A stretch of DNA of 64,000 bases, taken from assembly GCF_020085105.1 (NCBI RefSeq), contig NC_058046.1, positions 8,656,675 through 8,720,674 of the forward strand. The letters are read 5' to 3'. Below are positions 47,728 through 64,000 of the stretch, piece by piece (positions within the stretch are counted from its first letter, which is position 1; each line of letters starts with the position of its first letter). A program made the translations under genes and the position numbers. The notes beneath the pieces were generated by a model. The model was not told the DNA's origin and ran no database searches. It was given only the letters and a program-made list of their open reading frames with translations. The stretch is from Siniperca chuatsi (Eukaryota > Chordata > Actinopteri > Centrarchiformes > Sinipercidae).

Positions 47728-49383
47728 ATGTTTGTCACTATCCTGTTTGGAGGTTAGTAAAGTTCCTGGATATATGTATTCCTCTCAGCTTTTCAAGTAG
47801 ATTTTTTTTTTAATCAATTACGGTGTTAGTGTAGAGTAGGATTAAACATGGTAATTATTTATTTATTTTATTTGAGTTTACTGGAAAACTTTGCAGCATG
47901 TATTCAATATGGTGGTAAATGGTTGCTTTGCTTTAGAAATCAACATTTAGTGTGACAGTGACCTGGTTTGTTTTATAAGAGTAAATGCAAATGAGGACAG
48001 GGAGAATGAAATAATCAAACTGCAAAGTTTAATGTGCAATGTTATATTTTTAAATAGACATTTTTCTTGACAGACAGCAGGATGGAAATGTTCAACCTCA
48101 ACTGTAAGCTGATAAACTTCATCCATCATTTAAAGGAGAGGTGCGGTCTGGGCTTCAAAGGTACTTAACAGCAGTGGTACGGGCTGAAACAAGCATTACT
48201 GAAACTCAAGTGGCCATTCGGTTCTTTTATTTCCCCTTTATCTCCGTATTTGGAGTGTAATGGCAACATAATGCACCTAAAGCACCAACTTCATACTGTA
48301 GTCTGATTTTATAAATGTCAGAAAATCAATGTCAGTTACTTCTGTCTTGAACAGTAAGTCTGAGAACTTTAGTAAACCAATGTCATCTCTTGATGACACA
48401 ACTTCCATCTGGTTTTGGTTGTAAGTACAAAACATTTTATGTTAAGCGTAAAATTCCTCCTGTAGAGTGGGTGGACCTGATGGACAGCAGTGGCAGAGTG
48501 ATGAACCTGGAGGGGAAGCAGCGAAGTGTGGCTCTGGCCAGCAGCGTGCTGGTAGAGAGACAACACTATGTCCTCCTGCGAGTATGCCGTGAGTCCATCT
48601 ACGTTTCAAAACCTCATTTAGTTAACACTCTGGCCTTAATAGTTTTATTCCAAGTTTAGATATCTAATATTTTGTGAAAGGTCAATAATAAGTTACAGAA
48701 CGGGCAAATTATGGTGCTTTTTTTAAGTTTCGGAGGTAACATAAGTGGTCAACTGACAAAATGATTATCATATTACAATCCTAATTATAGTTTTGGAACG
48801 TGAATGTAAAAGTATGATTTTAGCTGAATTGAGTGGGTGTTTCTCCAGTATATAAATAAATATATATGATATATTAAAAGGTTTTCTAAAATATGTTTTG
48901 ATTTTGGAGGATACAGTAGTTTGAACTCTTGATTTGCTGCTCTTCTACAGTAACAAAAAGTATATTTCATTTTGTTTTGTGGAAAATGCACATTAAAGTT
49001 CCTGACTTTAATTCCCTTCAGGAGATGATGATACTGGAGATCGGAAATATGTGTCTCTCCTAAACAACTTCAGCCAGAGTCATCCTGAGTTAACAGGTAA
49101 AAAAAACCATCAGCAGATGGGGGAAAAAGCTTCATGACTGAAACTCAACAGTGCTGACCAACCAGCAGACTTGAAGTGGCTCTCTGAGGCCTCCCGTTGG
49201 TCAAACCCGTGTTAACAAATGAAATTCAACTCTTCTGTTGTAGAGCTGCTGAGGAAACTGTCAAACCCCGATAAGGAGCGAGACAAAAAGACCAGAGGAG
49301 GACGGACACAGAAGAACAGTCCTGCCAAACAAACCAGGAGCAAAAACATCTGCGCAAATAACAAGAGCCACCAAATAAAATAG
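47728..49383 (+). CDS. c22orf15: C22orf15-family protein (uncharacterised)
   Basis: Five exons with consistent phases: 47728-47752, 48074-48160, 48466-48588, 49022-49096, 49244-49383; 149 aa, about the length of human C22orf15. It begins MFVTILFGG (human MFIxVMFGAG). The following block 'NCKLINFIHHLKERCGLGFK' matches the human 'LVNLTAHLRQ' region. 'ASSVLVERQHYVLLRV' matches 'SLLKERAIYVLV'. 'RKYVSLLNNFSQSHPELTEL' matches 'TRYESLLENLDDHYPELAEE'. The C-terminus is basic (KERDKKTRGGRTQKN). The paralogue CXorf65 has the same start but lacks the ELLRKLS block match, so C22orf15 is preferred. No molecular function is established for this family; the N-terminal half looks like a small alpha/beta, perhaps ubiquitin-like, fold (inference). 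The only early AATAAA (49374-49379) overlaps the last codons. Confidence 0.85.
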
Positions 49384-49689
49384 TGTCAATATGTCATGAA
49401 AGACTTTAAGTCTGATTGCTGTAGAAAACCTGAAACAACACAAAAACACATTAATAGAATAGCTACATCCTGTATCTATGCAAATAATCTGTTAAATGCA
49501 TTGAATATAGGACTTCAGCAAATGTATGTTTTGTATTTTAGTAATCTGTACTACCAACTGAGTTAAGTAACTGTATATTAGGAGATGGTTGAGATCGTCT
49601 TCAATGAAATGACTGTGTGAATGCCATGAATACAAGTTTCATTTTGTTTATTCTTTTCATAGCTTCAATCTCTCAGTTGCACAAAGGAC

Positions 49690-50470
49690 CAGTGGTGGAA
49701 GAAGTATTCAGAACCTTTACTTAAGTAAAGGTACTAGTACAACAATGCAAAAATACTCTGTTACAGGTCAAAGTCCTGCATTCTAAATCCTACTTATGTA
49801 AAAGTACAAGATCACCAAACTGTACTTAAAGTAAAAGTACTTGTTCTGGAGTAAAGGTTCCCTTGACTGGCACATTATTACATATTGCATAACTGATGCA
49901 TTAATGAGTAAGCAGCATTTTACTGCTGTAGCTGCTCGAGGTGGAGCTAGTTTTAACTACTTTTTATACAGTTAGCTAGTTTAGTCCAGTGGTTCCCAAC
50001 CTAGGGTTCGGACCCCTCCAAAGGGTCACAAGATAAATCTGAGGGGTCATGAGATGATTAATGGGAGGAAAAAAAATAGTGATACACAAATCTGAATTTA
50101 TATTTTGGATTTTTCTATAATCTTTGCTTTGTTGTGAAATACTGGATACTTTGACTTTTTTGGGCCTCATACACAGACTGAAATGAAACCATGTGAGAAG
50201 TTTAGAAGGGAAATGTCTCTGGTGCAAATGCTCATAGATGAAACACAAGCATTGCATGTGTTGTAAAATATTAATCTGAAAAGTAACTAGTACCTATAAC
50301 TACAACTGTAACTATAGCTGTCAAATAAATGTAGTGGAGTAAAAAGTACAATAGTTCCCTCTGAAATGTAGTGGAGTAAAAGTAAGTTGTATAAAATGGA
50401 AATACTCAAGTACAAGTACCTCAGATTTTTACTTAAGTACAGCTCTTGAGTAAATGTACTTCCACCACTG
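49690..50470. mobile_element. MITE-like element with CAGTGGTGGAAG ends, carrying a nested insertion
   Basis: The left end 'CAGTGGTGGAAGAAGTATTC' and the right end, reverse complement 'CAGTGGTGGAAGTACATTTA', share a 12-bp terminal inverted repeat. Inner parts are rich in 'AAGTAAAAGTAC'-type units. Flanks CAAAGGAC and CAAACTGC could be a decayed 8-bp target duplication (5 of 8 match), which together with CA(G)TGG ends suggests a hAT-like origin. A second element is inserted from 49987. Noncoding. Confidence 0.65.
49987..50265. mobile_element. nested dispersed repeat (CAGTGGTTCCCAACC family)
   Basis: Starts 'CAGTGGTTCCCAACCTAGGG' with 'AGATAAATCTGAGGGGTCAT' and 'GGGCCTCATACACAGACTGA', a repeat type frequent in percomorph fish DNA. 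It interrupts the AAGTAC-rich outer element, so it arrived later. Confidence 0.65.
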
Positions 50471-51914
50471 CAAACTGCTTCAACCACAAAGGTTTTAAAA
50501 CAGTCAACCAGTCACCTTCAGACTGCTGTAGAAATCTCAAAGGCAATGCTACTGGAAAGATGAACATTTCTGTAATAAATCACAGCTTTGAGCGTTATTG
50601 ATGATGTCACAGAGAGAGCCAATACAATAAATCATCTCCAATAATTTCACAAAGCGGTTAAATTGTGCTGTTTCATTTGATGTGTAACTTCAAGCTCAAT
50701 ATGAGAAACATTTGTACCCTGATGCTGACCAAGTAGAGCCACTGTGGCATTAAGATTACACAGTTCTGCTTCAGATTTACCAAAAACTTTGGTATATTAG
50801 TCTAATAGACAGTAGCAGAAAAAATTCAGTAAAAGTAGCAATAAAACTGGAAATTTACTACAAAGTAAAAGTCCTGTATTTAAAGTCTTAGTTAAGGACA
50901 GAAGTATTAGCTGCAAATATAAAAGTAAATTAAAAGTGAAAGTTCTCATGATGAAAAATGCCATTGCCTGATTTGATCAAAAAATAATCTAACACTTGTA
51001 GGCTTGCAGTGTACTGTATATGCTATACTATAAATATATATATATACAGTATATTAGCGTCCACAGTGGTAGCTACAGCCTTGTATAGAGCACAGTGTTC
51101 CTGTAGGCAGAGCACTGAAGTTGCGTGTACATTGGCCCGTTACTATAATTTCTGAAGGGTTTGTTGAACTTTTTGGCTTCAGTGAGCTGTTTCTGTAATT
51201 CTAACAAGCAACGTGTAAAATTGTTACTGTACTGTAAGTCCTTGCGGAATGACATAGTTTAGTTATGAAGTCATTCTTTGTGGGGAACCCATTTAGAAGA
51301 ACCATACCTGTGTTTTTTAGCTGATATTTCTTTAGCATTATTTACATTCAAAAGCACAGGCGGAAATGATAAGTTTCAGGCTGAATTCAGTGCAGCTGCT
51401 TTGCTTTCAGGGCCCTGGCTCACATGCTCACTGGCTTCATTTGACACCTGTGCTTTTCAGTCAAAATGTCTTCTGTGAAAATGGCCTATCAGCATAATCA
51501 TAAACTCTTATGAAATCTTAATCTGCAAAGTTAATAGCTTTTGAAGCAAATGTAATAAAAGGTTTCCCTGACAAAGATGGAAATGAGGAAAGCACCGTAA
51601 GTCAAAAATAATAATTACTATAACTTACTTAGGCCTACAGTAGCCTGTTTGGGTAGACACCTTAGACTTGTGTGTGTGTGTGTGTAGTGGAGTGAACATG
51701 ACATGGGCAGCAAGGGGGGGAGGGGTACACAGGGTTAATTAATGACCCGACCTCTTTAAACAGCCGGTGGATGCACTCTGTAGGCTCTTCTTCCAAAAAC
51801 CTTGAATGGATCAAGACTAGGGATTAAATAACGAGTGTAAAAGATAAAAGAGTCCGTTACCAGCAGACACTGAGCTGCGCTGCTGCGCCTGTGAAGCCGC
51901 AAACCACCGCAGAA
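50471..51914. other. intergenic region and promoter side of upb1
   Basis: Holds a degraded AAGTAAAAG-rich repeat (about 50815-50960, related to 49690-50470), a TATATA simple stretch (51030-51052), a short (TG)n at about 51672-51686 and the probable upb1 5' UTR (about 51780-51914). No other gene recognised. Confidence 0.5.
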
Positions 51915-55519
<3,605 letters not shown>

Positions 55520-57931
55520 ATGATATTCCACTATAGTCCATAAAAGTATGAAACACACCAAGTTCAGTTTGTTTCTTTTTATTTGACATTCTGTGTTTAT
55601 ATTTGTCAGTCTGTCAGATTGGTTCCATTTTGTTGTCACTTTATCACAGAAAACTAAATTCAGGGTCAAACCAGGGCCCTGTTCTTTACATGTGGATAAC
55701 TTACTCATCTTGACTTCATTGTTGATGATTTGCCTGGATTTTCCAGGTCTGTGAAGCTGGCTTTAAATGTATCTGGAGCTGATTGCAGAAAGACAAGTCC
55801 TTAAAGCGAGGCCATGTAACCTTTGTTGAACTGTGGCCACAAGTGACAATTATGGGATAATGCTAAATGCTAAAACTGTACTGTAACAGTAGCGCAAGTG
55901 GAGAAGAGTCACAAAGTCAGTGAACTGACTTAGTAATATCAGTTACACAGCAATATCTATCTTATGTTTGCTAACATTAGAGCCACTGGAAGCTAGGGGT
56001 CAAACCAGACCAAGTAAGACTGTATGTAGCAGCTGAGTGTTTTATTGCTTTTGAATTCAACTTTTCTTCAGTAAGAGGGAAAAAAAGTTAAGTGTTTTGT
56101 CTTTAAAAAATTAACTTAGTCTCGCTTTAAGCTCAAACCTGCTGAAGTGCAGTCTTTTGGCTGATTAGATAGCTGTCCTCTCAGGACTGTGTGGCCATGT
56201 ACAGATTGTGGTTGACTGACATCTCCCTCACTCTCCAGTCAGCTTTGTTGCACCTATTCGGGCGGGGAAAAATAAAAATCACACCTTTATTGTTTTTGTT
56301 TGGTGACTTCACGTAATTACTCACATTACAAATTTACTTTGGTAACTATGAGCAAACAAGATAAATTCAACAAAACGTTTCTGATTTTACCATTTCTACC
56401 ATTTTATAATGACAATTTGATAGAGAATTGTCATTAAGTTAGTTTAATAAATTATAAAGTGCTTATAATCTACTGTAGGAGATAGTTATATTTCATAATT
56501 GGAACATGCTTTAGGGAAGATACAGTACAGATGTTTAAGATAACTTAATTCACGATTAATAAATCCGTCCTCCAAAGAACCAAGTTAGCTAGATGAGAAT
56601 TAACATGATCATACTAGCCAACATTAATAACTCACGTATGAAAAACAGGGCGCAGACCTGATTTTATTCCCTCAATGTCTGGCAAAATGTTAGTATATAA
56701 TGAGATTTAAAGTGGAAGTGACTCATTAAATACTCAAGTGCCAGAAAAAAAATGACAAGGATGGAGCATATGTTCAAATCCTTCAATCACAACACATAAT
56801 AAATGCAGCTCTATGTTTAATAAAAAAATAAAGTTTGCGGTTTAAAACGTGCCGTTTGTTCTTATCAAAGAGCCCAACCAGGAAATCAATCGATTCAGAA
56901 AAGCGATTTCATTGTAAAAAATTTAATTTAAATAACATATAATTATGTCTGGTTTGAAAAGTGTAGTGCAAAAACATGTACATAATACCAAAATTAACAA
57001 ATAACGACAATGAGGAAATTACCTTCCCTGCTTTCAACAGAGAACCTGATCGAGTCAAAATTACACCTTTGTTCTGCCACATGACCAGAACAACCAAACT
57101 ATGCATCCATCTTGTTGCCACGACACCAAAACACAAGATGTTGAGCTGTTTTCTCCAGTAAATGTTTCAGTAGGTCAATCCACTCTCTGTGTTTTTCTGC
57201 AGGCAGACTGAGTTCCATAGACAGACTATGGAGTATTGCATTGAACTAGTTTTGTCTTTTGATGCACATGTCACACTTTGGGGCATTAATTACCTGAGAC
57301 TCTCAAAACACTACTTCCTGTATTCCCTGTTGATAGAATCATCAGAATAAAAAGTGACCGAGAGGCGCGTTAGGATTTTTTAAAAAGGCAAGTGGAGGCT
57401 TCAGACTTCAACACTGAACAGAACAAAAAAATTGGATATACTAAATGTTGTCATCAGCCCTGAATTATGTGCACACTATTTCCTGGTAATTCCTATGCTG
57501 TCATGATTCCCACATTTCATCCGCTGTAATTTCAGTCTGAAATCCTCACAGTTTGAGATTTCAATAGCTCTAATACATGAGCAGTCATCAAAATTCAACC
57601 AAAAGACACAATAAAATTAATTTGATTCATCTCAAAAAAGGGAAATAAAAAAATAAACAATTCAACTTAGACTGTTGAACCTCCCAGCTGTTAATCCTTC
57701 AGGTTTTCGAGCAGTACTGACTGTGCAAGAGGGAATAAGAGCGGTGATTCTGCAGCTAAATGCTTTTCATGTGAACAGTTGGGCCTATTAGCACCGGAGA
57801 GGGAGGCCCAGGGGATCTGCGACAATGGACAACAGGAGGGGCCACTAGTCCAAGACTGGTGACCTGCAGCATCATGCCACTATAATGATGAGCTGAGGAA
57901 GAGTGAAATCCAAATCCATCATCATGGTCCA
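55520..57931. other. upb1-gucd1 convergent 3' region
   Basis: The two genes end tail to tail and this gap must contain both 3' UTRs. On the plus strand AATAAA occurs at 56271-56276. On the minus strand the signal appears as TTTATT at 56286-56291 and 56663-56668. No other gene or strong repeat recognised. Confidence 0.5.
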
Positions 57932-59989
<2,058 letters not shown>

Positions 59990-60580
59990 TCTGCAGTATT
60001 CTTTCTCAGACAAGCGGCCAACTAGCTAACTCAAGACAAGCTGATCAGTCCTGTTTACAGCATTTTAGCCGGGGTTGGGTTTCCTCATCGATGCTAACTA
60101 GAAGAAACCAGCTGCCCAACTGCAAGTTTAGCTGGCAGGCTAACAGTATTAACTAGTCTGTTAGCAGGTTCGCTGCTTATACAGCGAGGCTAGCTCCTCA
60201 ACGCACACCACTGCTAAACATACATTATTAGTTAACTAAACAAATAAGTTAGAAAAACTCTATTTTAGCAAGTTTTTGTGACGGTGCCTCTATATAAGTC
60301 TCTTCTGCCTCTCTTCTCTGTTGTTTGCTAGCATACTGACCAGCTTCTCGTGTTTGGCTATGTTGTCAAGCTACACTGCCCCCGTGCGGTGTGGGGGAGT
60401 CATCTTTCATCTGTGACTGAGACTTAATTTTGTAACATTTCATACACATAAATACACATTTAACCACTTTTATTGAAGAATTCAAATGATGTTGAAAATC
60501 TCTGTTTTCATGTCAGTTTCTTTTTTTGAGCAGGTTCAGATCCCTCTGCAGAAAAATGTTCCCATGTTGATGTGACTATG
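59990..60580 (-). other. P2X-gucd1 gap: P2X 3' end and gucd1 promoter
   Basis: Only 591 bp separate the P2X stop codon from the gucd1 start codon on the same strand. A minus-strand AATAAA (TTTATT at 60469-60474) lies 107-112 bp after the P2X stop, so its 3' UTR is short. The gucd1 promoter and 5' UTR must fit in the remaining 0.45 kb. No repeat recognised. Confidence 0.55.
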
Positions 60581-63500
60581 CTACTGGGTTCCATAGGCGG
60601 TGCCCATTGACATCTGTATCAAAAAAATAGAAAGGAACAGATTAACTGTGGAGTAATGATTGAACCCCCAAAAAGAAAATGTTATTCAACATTATTACTG
60701 CCAGCAGTGAGGCATGTAAAATGTAAAACGGATAGATCAGTCACTTACTGATTCAGTCTCCTCATTTAGATATGTGACTTTATGTTTGTTGTAAAGATCT
60801 CTTTTTCTCATGCATTTCAACATAAACCAGTCGGAAACTATGGGAACCTGCGGGAAAACAGTCAAATTCTGTGTATCATTGCTTTTTCTAGAAAAGTGCA
60901 TTTTTATCATGTTTCAAGTGCAGGGCTGAGCATGTCTACTCACCAAACTGAGGAATGATAGTGCTGCACCCAAGTTCACTATGGTTGGTACAATTCCAAA
61001 TTTTCCTGCCTGCAGGATAAAAGAACCCCACAGGTATCGTCAAAGCAAAGACAACACACACATTTTGCTGATGAAGTCATTGCAATTTTAAGATTTATTC
61101 AGGCCTCACAGTTCCAAACACAAGGACGTCAAATCGGATCCCGTATGCTTTGATTAAGGTTCTAGTTTCCTCTCCATCTGGGGTCTTGTAGTATTTTGCA
61201 AACCTAAAAAAAAAAAATGTTTTTCCCCCAGCTTAATCCATTTATTAATAAGCATTTGTTAGAAAGGGTTTCACCTGAAGTTGTATCCAGGGGCCACATT
61301 ATTGACAGGATTTTTGTTGTCCAGCCTGCGGAAGCTGTATTTGGGGTAACACTTCCCTGCCCACCGGTCCAGGTCACAGCTCCAGTCAATAATAATACCG
61401 AGTATACCACCCTTTATAAACATAAATAAAAGTTTAAAAATGATTTCATTATCCAACTTTGTATAAGTGTAGACAAATTTGACACTTTAATCACTTGTGA
61501 AAGACCTGACAACTGAAATGCAAGGGAGATAAGAGATAAGGAAGTGTGGAGGGATACATATTACAGTAATGAGCATTGTGAAAAATGGGTGTTATATTTC
61601 ATTCTGGGCGTGCCTTCACAGCCATGTCTTCAAATTCCTCTCCAGCCTCTGAAACGATGTGTTTGAGGCGGAATATTGGGCAGTCAGGGTCTGTTGTACG
61701 ATTGAACTCACACCTCTTCAGGTATGAGGAGTTAATATGTGGCAGTATGTTTCTTCTGGGGGAGGAAGGAAGACATACATTTGATATAATGGCACACAAT
61801 AAAACATTATGTTTGCATATGCTGTACTGATAAGAGCCTGTACCTCTCCGCACATCTTTCTTTTACATTCAGAAACACTGACCTGTGAAAGTTGAACTTC
61901 GGGTATGTTATGCTGTTTTTGATCAGCACACTGAAGTTCTCTGCTACAGCCAGCAGTGCAGGTCTGTAGGGACAGGGAAACGACTTGTCAAGCCATATCT
62001 ACATTATACTCGAATTACTTATAAATACTATAACAGTGCATCTTACTCAGGCAGCTTAGTGTCTATTTCAAGAGGGCACCATGAGAGCACTTCACAGGTC
62101 CGGACAGTCGTGGAATAGTTCTCACACAGCCCTGTCTGTATACCTGAGTGGAAAATGAATGTCAGGTGGTGTTTGCTGTATGGTGTCACATCATTTACAG
62201 CTGATGTATTAACACATATCAATCTGATGAAACCCAATGAGGAAGGCCTACCATTGCCTTGAGGATCACTGTGTCCCTTGATACAGTCACAATCATCCAC
62301 ACAAGTAGTTGATGGGTTTGGAAGCTGGAGGAGAAATCACGAGTGTTAATCCGTCAACTGATGTGATGCTGTTAGCATGAGGCAACATGTACATCCATAT
62401 CAGAATGCCTTTTAAGTGAAGTTATTGGCCTGAGCAGGTCAGTGTTTATCCATCTGTAACATTCTATGATTTCCATAACAAGTGGAAACACTGGGTGCTA
62501 CATCACAGAGAGGTCAGAAGTCCCTTTATGCTACACAACAGCAGCCCTGACACTCAACCAAAGGGTACTTTAGCAGGCTGGAAGTTTGCCAACGTGAGGG
62601 CCCTTTGGTTGCCACAACACCCCGCTGTCCCAAGTGGTCTTCTGCTTTATACTGAACAGTCCACATGATGAGACATGATCAGACATGATCAGACATGAGA
62701 CATTTAAGAAACAAAATGAGGTACAACTCATCAGATTGTTCTTTAATTGTTTTGGCATTGGTGTTTCATCCATTAATCTTCAATATATCAGAGTATAATC
62801 AAACTGCATACAAATCTGTGTGACTACGGAGACCCTACGAGACTACATGGGGGAAAAAAATGGGTCCAATAGGGTGCCAACTTACTGGCGCTGAAATATC
62901 TAGACGATTAATTGATTTGCAATCGACAAAAAATTAATCAAAACAAAGTTGATGGTGATGCTAGAGGAAGAGTCAGGGGGTCACCAAAGTCATTAAGATT
63001 CCTGGTCTAGGCACCATGAATGTTTATGGAAATCCATCCAATAGTTGCTGAGATATTTCAGTTTGGACCTAAGTGGTGGACATTGGGATATTGGATTATC
63101 TGGTTTCAGCTTTCCAAAAGTGAGGATTACATAATCCTATTTAGAGGATGTGTTTGGGTTGTGTGCTATTGGTTGGACAAAACAAACAATTTAAAGACGT
63201 GGCCTTGGGCTCTGGAAACTTGTGATGGACATTTTCAAAATTAGTTTCTGACACATTAGACTAAATTATTAATCGATTCGTTGGGACAATAATTGATAGA
63301 TTAATCAGTAATGAAAATAATCATTAGTTGCAACTCTAAAAGACCTAAACTCTAATGACATGTTGTGAATCAACAAACCATGTTCACCCTAGAAATGTCT
63401 GAGCAGGAACATCATAGGATGTCATATCACGTAGCATCAGTGACTCACCTCAGGACAACGGGACTGAGTTTGACGGGGGGTAACAACCATATTTGTTAAC

Positions 63501-64000
63501 ACAAAGAATGAATTATCACCCTGTTGAAGAGAAGCACAAGGCAATGAAAAAGTCTTACTCACACTCATAGTAGGACCAACTGTGTAGATCAGTTTAGCAC
63601 AATGGCCACATACTACAGATGATAAGTTAAAGTGGAGAGTGGTCATTAAATTTATGTGCGCGTTTTTGTAGTAAAGATAAAATATATGTTTACCTGAGGT
63701 GGGATAACATAATCAGCCACATCCCAAAATCGGGGGTCCATGTCAGATGTGTTGGTGAAGGCAAAACCTTTCACTTTGGTGGAGACGGTACTGATGACAG
63801 AGTCTGTCTCCTGGTAGGCCTTCTGCACCACACACACATACCTGCAGGTTTACAGCACTATGATACTTGCACAAATCACCAGGCAGCTCATTACAACAGT
63901 ATATCCACATTTGACCAAATCCCCAACCCAGAACAGTGGCAACACCATGCTCCCCCAGTCTAAGCTTTTTGTTACTTACCCCACCACATACAGCACCACC
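60581..64000 (-). CDS. P2X purinoceptor, ATP-gated cation channel (5' end outside window; P2X5/P2X8-like)
   Basis: Twelve exons on the minus strand, 5' to 3': 64000-63980 (partial), 63841-63694, 63520-63449, 62324-62252, 62143-62047, 61963-61883, 61755-61614, 61411-61275, 61203-61110, 61009-60944, 60847-60749, 60613-60581. Phases agree. It covers the end of TM1 ('[18 protein letters not shown]'), the whole Cys-rich ectodomain and TM2. ATP-site lysines are in 'TKVKG' and '[10 protein letters not shown]', with 'YNFRFAKYY' between. The proximal tail has the conserved YxxxK surface motif as YNKHK, and the end is short ([10 protein letters not shown]). Glycosylation sites include NYS, NRT and NSS. 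'[20 protein letters not shown]' is most like P2X5; teleosts also have P2X8, which I regard as a good candidate but cannot prove. The intron after exon 61755-61614 has an atypical donor. Confidence 0.93.
62890..63342. mobile_element. 'TGCAACTAA' MITE interrupted by another repeat
   Basis: In the P2X intron 62325-63448. The outer element has 'CGATTAATTGATTTGCAATC' on the left and 'AAAATAATCATTAGTTGCAA' on the right. The block 62949-63082 ('GTCAGGGGGTCACCAAAGTC', 'AATCCATCCAATAGTTGCTG') belongs to the 808-1240 repeat family and splits it. Noncoding, in a gene intron. Confidence 0.6.

Overview
The window is vertebrate nuclear DNA, almost certainly from a teleost fish and probably a percomorph. 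The genes have many short exons with GT-AG introns. The proteins are clear orthologues of a human 22q11 gene block. The introns are filled with short palindromic repeats of the kind scattered through percomorph genomes. I saw no bacterial, plasmid or viral gene and no recognisable retrovirus, LTR element or Polinton.

Layout: (1) 1-14.9 kb, + strand: the 3' half of bcr (end of the DH domain, PH, C2, RhoGAP, C-terminal STEV), entering from the left, with an internal alternative first exon at 8.7 kb that would give a short GAP-only protein. (2) 15.5-33.4 kb, + strand: specc1l (cytospin-A), 15 coding exons, 1115 aa, with a long first intron and one GC-AG intron. (3) 33.4-41.4 kb: specc1l 3' UTR, then intergenic DNA and the likely upstream region of adora2a. 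(4) 41.5-45.6 kb, + strand: adora2a, two coding exons, 443 aa. (5) 47.7-49.4 kb, + strand: a small five-exon gene of the C22orf15 family, 149 aa. (6) 51.9-55.5 kb, + strand: upb1 (beta-ureidopropionase), ten exons, 383 aa. (7) 57.9-60.0 kb, - strand: gucd1, six exons, 227 aa. (8) 60.6-64.0 kb, - strand: a P2X ATP-gated channel whose 5' end lies beyond the window.

The genes are not a functional operon; they are a conserved neighbourhood. In human, SPECC1L-ADORA2A-UPB1-GUCD1 have the same order and orientation on 22q11.23. BCR and C22orf15 are elsewhere in that band, and the human neighbour beyond GUCD1 is SNRPD3, not a P2X gene. Functions are unrelated: Rho-family GTPase control (bcr), actin/microtubule crosslinking (specc1l), adenosine signalling (adora2a), pyrimidine catabolism (upb1) and ATP signalling (P2X).

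Coding coordinates were built by hand from splice sites. Exon phases sum correctly for the complete genes and for the parts present of bcr and the P2X gene. Noncoding content is mostly introns holding degraded MITE-like elements. The more unusual items are a DNA-transposon remnant carrying a HECT-ligase-like fragment (10.5-11.5 kb), a roughly 0.58-kb foldback element (32.35-32.93 kb), nested MITE insertions (49.7-50.5 and 62.9-63.3 kb) and two apparent GC-AG introns.
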